Below the pieces are notes generated by a model. The model searched no databases. It was not told the DNA's origin and was given only the letters and a program-made list of their open reading frames with translations. DNA of 64,000 bases from Mucilaginibacter mali (GTDB taxonomy: Bacteria; Bacteroidota; Bacteroidia; Sphingobacteriales; Sphingobacteriaceae), in NCBI RefSeq assembly GCF_013283875.1, contig NZ_CP054139.1, positions 868,001-932,000 of the forward strand, in the 5' to 3' direction. This document shows, in pieces, positions 14,936-22,586 of this stretch (position 1 is its first letter; every line of letters begins with the position of its first letter). A program made the translations under genes and the position numbers.

Positions 14936-17662
14936 ATGAAAAAGCGAACCATCCTGCCTTTGCTGTTGGCAACAGCTGCCTTTTTCTTGTTAAGATTCAC
15001 TTACGCCGATGGCGAACTGGATAAATTGCTAACCGGACTGGAAAAATATACGGCCGAATACCCGCAGGAAAAGATCCATATACAGTTTGATAAACCCTAT
15101 TACAGCGTAGGCGAAGACATTTGGTTTAAAGCTTACGTGGTGAACGCCGAAAAGAATATCCTGAGCCCGCAAAGCAAGATATTATATATCGATTTGCTTG
15201 ATGAGCGCGATTCGGTAGTGCAAACAAAAGTTTTCCCCCTGGCTAATGGCATGACCGACGCGAATATCCCGTTAACGGATTCGTTATACAACTCGGGCAA
15301 TTATCATTTGTATGCCTATACCAAATGGATGACCAACTTTGGCACCGATTACTACTTTAAAAAAACTATTCCGCTGGTGAACGCCCGCCACGGTGCTATC
15401 AGCGGAAGCTTAACTTATAAAGCCATCAGTTCGGCTGCCGGTAAACAGCTAAATGCCGATATTACTTTCGCTAATGAGAAAGGGCAACCCCATATCGCCG
15501 GCGACATCACTTATGTTTTGCAAGCCAACGGGAAAAATATCGCGAACGGAAAAGCCACAACCGATGTATCGGGCAAGATCAATATCGCCAGCTTGCTGAA
15601 ACCTGAATTTAAAAATAGCCCGGTTACCATCACCACTAATTTAATTACACGCGATAAGCATATCATCACCCAAAGTTTTGTAATAAAACCGCTTGCTGCC
15701 GGCGCAGATGTACAGTTTTTCCCCGAAGGTGGCACGTTGGTGAATAACATCCGTACAAAGGTGGCCTTTAAAGCCGTTAAGCCAGATGGGATAAGCGAGG
15801 CCATTAGTGGTTACATTATTGATAATGCTAATGAGCGGGTAGCCGAATTCAGATCGCAACACGCGGGAATGGGCCTGTTTGCCCTGCAGCCTCTGCCTGG
15901 CAAAAGTTATACTGCTGTAGTAACACACGAGGATGGCACCGAAAGCCGTTACCAGTTGCCGGCTGCTACAGAAAATGGTTACGTACTGAATGTAAACCAA
16001 ACAGGTAAAGACAGTTTGTCGGTAAGGGTATCTGCCAGCCCCGGCTTAATTAACGGCAGGGAAGCTGTACTGGTAGCGCAAATTAATGGTGTAGTGCAAT
16101 TTGCAGCCAGGACAAAACTGGATGGCCCATCAAACCTGAGTATTATATCTACCAAAAAATTCCCTACCGGTATCGCGCAGTTCACCCTGTTCTCGCCCGA
16201 TTACGCGCCTGTTGCAGAACGGCTGATATTTGTAGAGCATAACAACCGCCTGGATGCAGAGATCAGCACCGATAAACCAGCTTACGCGCAACGCGGTAAA
16301 GTAAAAATGGATATGAAGGTTACCGATGTTTATGGCGACCCGGTGATGGGCAGCTTTTCGGTAGCGGTAACGGATGAAAGTAAGGTGAAAATGGCGGAGG
16401 ACGATGAGCTAAGCATCCTCTCTAACCTGTTACTTACGTCGGATATTAAGGGGTATATCGAACAACCTAACTATTACTTTAATGCCGCCAACCCCGATAG
16501 GTTGAAGCACCTGGATCAGCTATTGCTTACCCAGGGCTGGCGCCGCTTTAATTGGGCCGATCTGCAGGCGGGTAAATATCCGCAAATGAAGTACCGGCCA
16601 GAGCAGGGGCTCACCGTAACAGGCACTATTAAGACCTTTGGTAATAAACCGGTGAGTAAAGGTAAAGTAGTACTGTTCGCATCCACAAATAACGGGCCTT
16701 TAATTATTGATACGGTTGCCGACGAGCAGGGGCGTTTTGTGTTTGAGGGACTTGATTTTGCCGATAGCGCTAAGCTGGTGGTGCGGGCAGCCAACGCTAA
16801 AGACCGTGGGACGGTGAAGATCAGTATTGATAAAAAGCCGCGTATCAATTTTAAGCCGGGATTTATTGTCGCTAACGATGTGAAGGGTTTTAACTTAAAC
16901 GAATACCTGAGATCGACCGAAGCGCAATTTACCGAACTGACCAAGCTTGGCCTGATGAAGAATGTAATAGCGTTGAAAGAGGTGCAGATAAAAGCCAAAC
17001 GGGATTATATTGCCGAAAAAACTGTCCCTCACTCAGCTAATTTAGATCCCGGTCATGCCGACATCGTATTAAAAGCGGATAAGTTTAAAACCGTCCCTCA
17101 CTTTATCGATGCCTTTTATAATGTGCCTGGTGTGCGGGTGGTGGGTAAATTACTTTTTCCTGTAGGGCTGAGGTCGATAACCGGACAAGGCCCAATGCTG
17201 GTGATCATGGATGGGGCCTATTTACCACGTAACCCCAAACTTTTGGCAGAGATATTAGAGAGCATTCCCCCAGGCGATATCTTGGCTGTAGAACTGCTGA
17301 CACATGGCAGTGCTTCTATGTATGGTAACGATGGTGCAAGCGGAGTAGTAATTATCACAACCAAACGGGGCGATGAACAACAGGAATATGTCCCCGAATT
17401 AAATGTTGGTCATTATACCCCGAAAGGGTATTCATCAACTAAAAGCTTTTACGCGCCGGTGTATGATACACCCGCTGATAACAGGGCTGCCGATCTGCGG
17501 TCAACCATACATTGGGCGCCCAACGTGGTAACTAACGATAAAGGCGAGGCCAGTATCAGCTATTTTAATGCCGATGGCGTGGGTATCTATAAAGTAACGC
17601 TTGAGGGTATGGACCTGAAGGGTAACCTGGCCCGCCGCACATACACTTATGCTGTGAAATAG
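14936..17662 (+). CDS. MG2 / TonB-plug domain secreted protein (alpha-2-macroglobulin-like)
   Basis: At 908 residues, it has an N-terminal signal segment and then EKIHIQFDKPYYSVGEDIWFKAYV, the MG2 domain typical of alpha-2-macroglobulin-like proteins. Further Ig-like macroglobulin modules follow to about residue 640. Around residues 680-830 there is a TonB-plug-like domain (NVPGVRVVG, GPMLVIMDGAYLPRN, ELLTHGSASMYGNDGASGVV), and it closes with a short MG-like tail (DNRAADLRSTIHWAPNV). There is no room for a beta-barrel, so it is not a transporter. Such proteins are common next to TonB systems in Bacteroidota but their function is unknown. No thioester CxEQ motif was seen. Confidence 0.82.
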   Translation: MKKRTILPLLLATAAFFLLRFTYADGELDKLLTGLEKYTAEYPQEKIHIQFDKPYYSVGEDIWFKAYVVNAEKNILSPQSKILYIDLLDERDSVVQTKVFPLANGMTDANIPLTDSLYNSGNYHLYAYTKWMTNFGTDYYFKKTIPLVNARHGAISGSLTYKAISSAAGKQLNADITFANEKGQPHIAGDITYVLQANGKNIANGKATTDVSGKINIASLLKPEFKNSPVTITTNLITRDKHIITQSFVIKPLAAGADVQFFPEGGTLVNNIRTKVAFKAVKPDGISEAISGYIIDNANERVAEFRSQHAGMGLFALQPLPGKSYTAVVTHEDGTESRYQLPAATENGYVLNVNQTGKDSLSVRVSASPGLINGREAVLVAQINGVVQFAARTKLDGPSNLSIISTKKFPTGIAQFTLFSPDYAPVAERLIFVEHNNRLDAEISTDKPAYAQRGKVKMDMKVTDVYGDPVMGSFSVAVTDESKVKMAEDDELSILSNLLLTSDIKGYIEQPNYYFNAANPDRLKHLDQLLLTQGWRRFNWADLQAGKYPQMKYRPEQGLTVTGTIKTFGNKPVSKGKVVLFASTNNGPLIIDTVADEQGRFVFEGLDFADSAKLVVRAANAKDRGTVKISIDKKPRINFKPGFIVANDVKGFNLNEYLRSTEAQFTELTKLGLMKNVIALKEVQIKAKRDYIAEKTVPHSANLDPGHADIVLKADKFKTVPHFIDAFYNVPGVRVVGKLLFPVGLRSITGQGPMLVIMDGAYLPRNPKLLAEILESIPPGDILAVELLTHGSASMYGNDGASGVVIITTKRGDEQQEYVPELNVGHYTPKGYSSTKSFYAPVYDTPADNRAADLRSTIHWAPNVVTNDKGEASISYFNADGVGIYKVTLEGMDLKGNLARRTYTYAVK

Positions 17663-17851
17663 AATGCCGATTTACCATATTTTCCAAACCGTTTAAAACA
17701 GAAACAGCAGAACGCCCCTCGCGGGAATCCTGCCGTTTCACACTAAACTATTGATGGAAAACTATTAAGTAAACAGTTCAAAATAGCGGAATAAATTTCA
17801 GGGCTACAACCCGTGTTTTCACGGTATTTTATCTACGTGGAACCCGCAATT

Positions 17852-17935
17852 CTTCGCTGCATGTCATTGGGTCATTCGTTGCGCTTGTCATTGTATTCTT
17901 AATGACAGCGAAGCGAATGACCCAATGATGCGAAG
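17852..17935. repeat. Long near-perfect palindrome built from GTCATT/AATGAC words
   Basis: CTTCGCTGCATGTCATTGGG and TCATTCGTTGCG on the left face AGCGAATGACCCAATGATGC and GAAG on the right, with a TATTCTT loop. It lies in the 384-bp gap before the GH3 gene. A GC hairpin near 17711-17741 (AACGCCCCTCGCGGGAATCC) is the only other structure seen there. Confidence 0.8.
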
Positions 17936-18046
17936 TATAATGATGTTTTCTGCAATCGATTGTCAAAAAAATTATGCTTTTGATTTTCTAAGTGTTATTA
18001 TTGTTTGCCAATACATTCAGATCATATCATTTTTTAAACCAAACCA

Positions 18047-20251
18047 ATGAAATCAGTTGCCAGATATTTGCTGTTTTTAGCTGCAGCCTGCATTGCCCGG
18101 GGAGCTACTGCCCAAAAATTGCCTTTCAAAGATCCCAAATTATCGTTTGATAAACGTGCCGACGACCTGGTGAGCCGTTTAACCCTGGAGGAAAAAGTAG
18201 GGCAGATGATAGACCAGGCTAAATCCATCCCGCGCCTGGGTATACCCGAATATAACTGGTGGAACGAGTGCCTGCACGGTGTGGCAAGGGCAGGGCTGGC
18301 TACGGTATTCCCCATGCCAATTGGTACAGCGGCCAGCTTTGATAGTAAACTGATCAGCGATATTGGTAACGCCACCAGCGATGAGGCCCGTGCCAAATAC
18401 CACGAGTTTTTGCGCAATGGCAAGCATGGCCGATACCAGGGGCTGACATTTTGGTCGCCCAATATCAATATTTTCCGTGATCCGCGCTGGGGCCGTGGTA
18501 TGGAAACTTATGGGGAAGACCCCTTCCTTACCAGCGTGATGGGTGTGAACTTTGTAAAAGGCTTACAGGGCGATGATCCGCATTATTTAAAACTGGTGGC
18601 CACCCCCAAGCACTACATGGTGCATAGCGGCCCCGAACTGGAACGCCACCAGTTTAACGCCACTACCGATAAGTACGACTTTTATGATACCTACCTACCC
18701 GCCTTTAAAGCTACCGTGCAAAAAGGCAAAGCGGTGAGCATCATGAGCGCCTATAACGCCTACGATGGCGAGCCTGCCCCGGCCAGCGTTTTCCTGCTGG
18801 ATAAAGTGCTGCGCACCGAACTGGGCTTTAATGGCTATGTAGTATCCGATTGCGATGCCATTTACGATGTGTACGCGTTCCACAAAAAGGCGGGTAGCAA
18901 GGCCGAGGCATCGGCTAAATCGGTAATAGCGGGTACCGACCTGGATTGCGGCCCAACCTATCTCACCCTGCTGGATGCGGTAAAAGCCGGCATGATCACC
19001 GAAAAGCAAATTGATGTATCGCTGAAGCGTTTGTTTATGGCGCGTTTAAGGCTGGGGATGTTTGATGCTGATAAACTGGTGAAATATGCCTCGATACCTT
19101 ACTCGGTGGTTAACTCGCATGCTAACCAGAAGTTGGCTTTAGATGCGGCCCGTAAATCGATAGTGCTGCTGAAGAACGAGCACGATATCCTGCCGTTAAG
19201 CAAAAATATCAAAACCTTAGCCGTTATCGGCCCTAATGCCGATGCTAAGGAGGTGCAATGGGGTAACTACAACGGTATCCCTACCGATGAGGTGAATATC
19301 ACCCCACTACAGGGCCTGCGCACTAAACTACCCAACGCGCAAATTATTTATGCGCCAGGCTGTGAACTGGCCGAGTTTGATAAAGGTGCAGATACGGCTA
19401 AAGCCAAACAAAACTTCACGGCGGCTATGGCCGCAGCACAACAGGCCGATGCGGTGGTATTATGCATGGGCCTTACCCCTAAATTAGAAGGCGAGGAAAT
19501 GAAGGTACAGGCCAAAGGCTTCAGCGGCGGCGACAGGGTAAGTATCGATTTGCCCAAGCCACAGGAAGACCTGATAAAAGCTATCTACAAAACCGGTAAG
19601 CCGGTTGTACTGGTGCTGCTGAACGGCAGTGCTTTAAGTATCAACTGGGAAAAAGAAAACCTGCCCGCTATTGTAGAAAGCTGGTACGGTGGACAGGCCG
19701 CGGGCACCGCTATTGCCGATGTGCTGTTTGGCGATTATAACCCCGCGGGACGCCTGCCGGTAACCTTTTATAAAAGCGTGAACGATCTGCCCGACTTTCA
19801 CGATTATAGCATGAGTAACCGTACTTACCGCTATTTTAAAGGCGATGTAGCCTACGCGTTCGGTTATGGGTTAAGCTACACTACATTCAAATATTCGGGT
19901 ATAGCTGCCCCGGCCGAACTGGCTAAAGGGAAAAACATCACTGTAAGTGTAAACGTAACCAACACCGGTAAAATGGCCGGCGATGAGGTGGCCGAGCTGT
20001 ACGTACGCCATTTAAGCGATGTGCGCAAACCTATCCACGCTTTGAAAGGTTTTAAGCGCATCCACCTGAAAGCCGGTGAAACCCAGGCGATAACTTTCAC
20101 GCTAACCTCTGATCAGTTGATGCTGGTTGACAAAACCGATAAATGGAGCCAGGAAACCGGGAAGATCCAACTGTTTATCGGCGGCTCTCAACCCGGCGAA
20201 AAGAATGCGACCACCGGAAATGTAGTGAGCAAAATTGTAAATGTAAGATAG
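18047..20251 (+). CDS. Glycoside hydrolase family 3 (beta-xylosidase/beta-glucosidase type)
   Basis: This secreted 734-residue enzyme has a signal peptide ending near GATAQ. The (beta/alpha)8 domain contains YNWWNECLHGVAR, GLTFWSPNINIFRDPRWGRG, ETYGEDPF, and FNGYVVSDCD, whose Asp268 is the expected nucleophile. The alpha/beta sandwich domain carries the candidate acid/base Glu in KLEGEEMKV. A fibronectin-III-like domain ends the protein (VAELYVRH, ALKGFKRIHLKAGE). NWWNECLHGVAR is more typical of xylosidase-type GH3 members than of cellobiases, but specificity is inferred. It terminates the plus-strand glycan block, converging on an SDR gene through a palindromic terminator. Confidence 0.93.
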   Translation: MKSVARYLLFLAAACIARGATAQKLPFKDPKLSFDKRADDLVSRLTLEEKVGQMIDQAKSIPRLGIPEYNWWNECLHGVARAGLATVFPMPIGTAASFDSKLISDIGNATSDEARAKYHEFLRNGKHGRYQGLTFWSPNINIFRDPRWGRGMETYGEDPFLTSVMGVNFVKGLQGDDPHYLKLVATPKHYMVHSGPELERHQFNATTDKYDFYDTYLPAFKATVQKGKAVSIMSAYNAYDGEPAPASVFLLDKVLRTELGFNGYVVSDCDAIYDVYAFHKKAGSKAEASAKSVIAGTDLDCGPTYLTLLDAVKAGMITEKQIDVSLKRLFMARLRLGMFDADKLVKYASIPYSVVNSHANQKLALDAARKSIVLLKNEHDILPLSKNIKTLAVIGPNADAKEVQWGNYNGIPTDEVNITPLQGLRTKLPNAQIIYAPGCELAEFDKGADTAKAKQNFTAAMAAAQQADAVVLCMGLTPKLEGEEMKVQAKGFSGGDRVSIDLPKPQEDLIKAIYKTGKPVVLVLLNGSALSINWEKENLPAIVESWYGGQAAGTAIADVLFGDYNPAGRLPVTFYKSVNDLPDFHDYSMSNRTYRYFKGDVAYAFGYGLSYTTFKYSGIAAPAELAKGKNITVSVNVTNTGKMAGDEVAELYVRHLSDVRKPIHALKGFKRIHLKAGETQAITFTLTSDQLMLVDKTDKWSQETGKIQLFIGGSQPGEKNATTGNVVSKIVNVR

Positions 20252-20256
20252 ATTTA

Positions 20257-20293
20257 AAAGTCCATGGACCATGGTCTATGGTCCATGGACTTT
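20257..20293. terminator. Bidirectional hairpin terminator (GTCCATGGACCAT words)
   Basis: AAAGTCCATGGACCAT (20257-20272) and ATGGTCCATGGACTTT (20278-20293) form a 16-bp stem with a 5-nt loop between convergent genes. Each arm is itself internally palindromic (GTCCATGGAC). Confidence 0.78.
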
Positions 20294-20299
20294 CTTACC

Positions 20300-21064
20300 T
20301 TATATATTCATCCCGCCCGAAACTTCGATGCGCTGGGCGTTGATCCAACGGCCTTCTTCGGTACACAGGAAGGCAACTACACCGCCAATATCGTCGGGAA
20401 CACCGGCGCGGCCCAAAGCGGTAGCGCCTGCTATCATCTTATTAACTTCAGGGTTATCGCGTGTGCCGCCACCGCCAAAGTCGGTCTCGATAGCGCCGGG
20501 GGCAACCACATTTACAGCAATACCGCGCAACCCTAATTCTTTGGCCATATAACGGCTCAGTGTTTCAATAGCTCCTTTCATGCTGGCATAAGCGCCGTAG
20601 CCCGGATAGCTGAAACGTGCCAGTCCCGATGAGATATTGATGATACGGCCGCCGTCGTTCATAACCGGCAATGCCTTTTGGGTAAGGAAAAACACGCCTT
20701 TAAAGTGGATATTCACCAGGGTATCAAAATCATCTTCGCTGAATGACGCTATCGGGCCATACATGCCTATACCAGCGTTGTTGATCAAAAAATCGAAGTG
20801 ATCGGTACCGAAAACATTTTTCAATGCACCCTTAACTTGCTCCAAAAAAGCGTCGAAGCCTTTAATATCCCCCGCATTAAACTGCAGGGCAGCAGCCTTT
20901 GCACCCAGTGTTTCGATCTCGGCTACCACAGCCTCGGCTTCGTCCTTTTTGCTGTTGTAGGTTAACAATACATTGATGCCTTTTTTGGCCAGTGCAATGG
21001 CCATGTTTTTACCCAGTCCGCGGCTGCCGCCGGTTACCAGTGCTATTTTGTTTGTTGTGCTCAT
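20300..21064 (-). CDS. SDR family NAD(P)-dependent oxidoreductase
   Basis: The 254-residue classical short-chain dehydrogenase shows TGGSRGLG (cofactor loop), NNAGIGMYG, the catalytic Ser in INISSGLA and YASMK (Tyr-x3-Lys). The C-terminal part is RWINAQRIEVSGGMNI. The Arg in TGGSRG and KKDE after the second strand suggest NADP rather than NAD. The substrate is unknown; the best general match is 3-oxoacyl-ACP-reductase-like enzymes. It lies downstream of an AraC regulator on the same strand, separated by 420 bp that hold two repeat elements, so the two may or may not be linked. Confidence 0.9.
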   Translation of the reverse strand: MSTTNKIALVTGGSRGLGKNMAIALAKKGINVLLTYNSKKDEAEAVVAEIETLGAKAAALQFNAGDIKGFDAFLEQVKGALKNVFGTDHFDFLINNAGIGMYGPIASFSEDDFDTLVNIHFKGVFFLTQKALPVMNDGGRIINISSGLARFSYPGYGAYASMKGAIETLSRYMAKELGLRGIAVNVVAPGAIETDFGGGGTRDNPEVNKMIAGATALGRAGVPDDIGGVVAFLCTEEGRWINAQRIEVSGGMNI

Positions 21065-21247
21065 GATCTTTGTTTGTTTTTTTATTGACAGAACAAAGGT
21101 AACACGCTAAACAGGGCAGGTGTTTGCGATTATCAATCCGTTGTTTGCGAAATTCAATCCTGGCCGCTGATTTTAAAATGATTTTTTGATTTCGCTGATT
21201 TTACGTGTATTTCCACGAGCGCTGTGGCCGCACAGGCCCGTTTGCAT

Positions 21248-21335
21248 TTCCGCGTTAGGGATGGAAGCGGATACCGGCCTGTGGCTAAGGCCCGTGCAGT
21301 ATGAGCGGACAGCCCGGGCCGCAGGCAACGCCATA
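21248..21335. repeat. Structured ~88-nt dispersed element, GATnGAAGCGGATACCGGC family (copy 1)
   Basis: It reads TTCCGCGTTAGGGATGGAAG then CGGATACCGGCC, a variable centre, and AGTATGAGCGGACAGCCCGG then GCCGCAGGCAACGCC. Almost the same order and sequence recurs at 31057-31145 and, more diverged, at 58326-58415. GCGTTAG/CAACGC and CCGGC/GCCGG can pair. No ORF is conserved between copies. Confidence 0.8.
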
Positions 21336-21420
21336 ATAGTCATTCATCATTTCGCTGCGCTGTCATTATGCTGCACGTTTTTTGCACCTAACGCAATTAA
21401 ATGGATAATTACGTCGTGGC

Positions 21421-21474
21421 TAAACCCCTCCCTGCCATCGCTCATTCCTGCACACCCCTCCCAGGGGAGGGAAC
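21421..21474. repeat. TAAACCCCTCCC...CCCAGGGGAGGGAACT block (copy 2)
   Basis: TAAACCCCTCCCTGCC is followed by CACCCCTCCCAGGGGAGGGA. It has the same layout as 6959-7015 and 51515-51569. It abuts the end of the AraC-type gene and may serve as its terminator. Confidence 0.7.
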
Positions 21475-21483
21475 TAAAATTGT

Positions 21484-22389
21484 TTAGCCACGAAACGCCA
21501 CAGGTGCCAGCGCCGTTTGCTTACGGAAGAAGTTAGAGAAATGCGCCAGTTCCTCAAAACCCAGGCTCCAGGCAATTTCAGAGATGTTCCAGTCGGTTTG
21601 CTTGAGCAGGATCTTGGCTTCCTGTACAATGCGGCTGCTGATGATGTCGGTGGTGGTTTTGCCGGTGTTTTCCTTCAATACTTTATTCAGGTGGTTAACG
21701 TGTACGGCAAGGCGGTCGGCGTAATCTTTGGCGGTACGCAGGTTAAGTCGTTGATTGGGTGATTCGATAGGGAACTGACGTTCCAACAGTTCGATGAATA
21801 ATGATGATACCCTTGCCGATGCCGTGTGCGATGGATACAGCGCCGTGGCTGGCTGTAGCTTCTGTCCGAAGTGGAGCAGTTCGATAACGTAATTGCGCAG
21901 CAGATCATACTTGTAAGCATAATCCGATTCCAGTTCGCGGCGTATTTTGCCGAAGATATGTTGCAATTCGGCGGCATGTTCATCATTGATCTGAAAGATG
22001 GGCACGGTTCCCGGGCGGAACAAGGGCAGGTCATCGATCACAATCCCGCTTTTTGCCGGCAGCAGGAAATCGTGCGTAAAAATGCAGAAGTAGCCGCCCT
22101 GCTTATCATCCTGCGGGATATAGTTGTAGGGGATCTTTGGCGTAGCAAACAGCAGCGCGCTCCTTTCTATCTCCACTACCTTATCGGCATACTCGGCGCG
22201 GTTATGGCCCACAATAAAGCTGATCTTATAATAAGCCCGGCGGTTATAAGGCATGGGCATTTTTTTATGGTGCCGCGCCACCATATCGGCAATAGGGAAT
22301 ACATTGAAGTGGCCTATCTCCTTATTGATCCCCTCGGGGATAAGGCCCGATGTTTCCCGGTAAAAATCTTCGATGGTGGTTGTTTCCAT
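21484..22389 (-). CDS. AraC family transcriptional regulator
   Basis: About 301 residues from the ATG at 22389 (METTTIEDFYRETSG); an in-frame TTG eight codons upstream is less likely. The N-terminal half is a cupin-like sensor (FNVFPIADMV, YNRRAYYKISFIVGHNRAEY, ALLFATPKIPYNYIPQ). The C-terminal ~100 residues form the double helix-turn-helix: LRTAKDYADRLAVHVNHLNKVLKENTGKTT and WNISEIAWSLGFEELAHFSNFFRKQTA. In Bacteroidota this type often controls a neighbouring oxidoreductase, so the SDR gene downstream is a candidate target. Confidence 0.9.
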   Translation of the reverse strand: METTTIEDFYRETSGLIPEGINKEIGHFNVFPIADMVARHHKKMPMPYNRRAYYKISFIVGHNRAEYADKVVEIERSALLFATPKIPYNYIPQDDKQGGYFCIFTHDFLLPAKSGIVIDDLPLFRPGTVPIFQINDEHAAELQHIFGKIRRELESDYAYKYDLLRNYVIELLHFGQKLQPATALYPSHTASARVSSLFIELLERQFPIESPNQRLNLRTAKDYADRLAVHVNHLNKVLKENTGKTTTDIISSRIVQEAKILLKQTDWNISEIAWSLGFEELAHFSNFFRKQTALAPVAFRG

Positions 22390-22439
22390 GGCGCTGGGGT
22401 TTGTAAAATTCAAATGTAGGGAGATTTTTCTATCTATTC

Positions 22440-22522
22440 GTCATTCTGAGCGATAGCGAAGAATCTCCGTTTCACAGAGCGGCATGTATTATCGGGGATC
22501 CTTCGCTATCGCTCAGGATGAC
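22440..22522. repeat. GTCATTCTGAGCGATAGCGAAG palindrome (copy 2, best preserved)
   Basis: GTCATTCTGAGCGATAGCGA plus AGAATCTCCG on the left pairs with CGGGGATCCTTCGCTATCGC plus TCAGGATGAC on the right. The ~25-bp arms have few mismatches around a 30-nt centre. Confidence 0.85.
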
Positions 22523-22530
22523 GAGGAGGA

Positions 22531-22570
22531 AACGAAAACGGCCTGATGCTGTCGCACCAGGCCGTTTCTT
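22531..22570. terminator. Terminator after the S9 peptidase
   Basis: AAACGGCCTG (22536-22545) and CAGGCCGTTT (22558-22567) form a 10-bp stem. Read on the minus strand it is followed by TCGTTT. It lies 17-56 bp beyond the peptidase stop. Confidence 0.72.
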
Positions 22571-22586
22571 TAGGGTTATCAAAACC

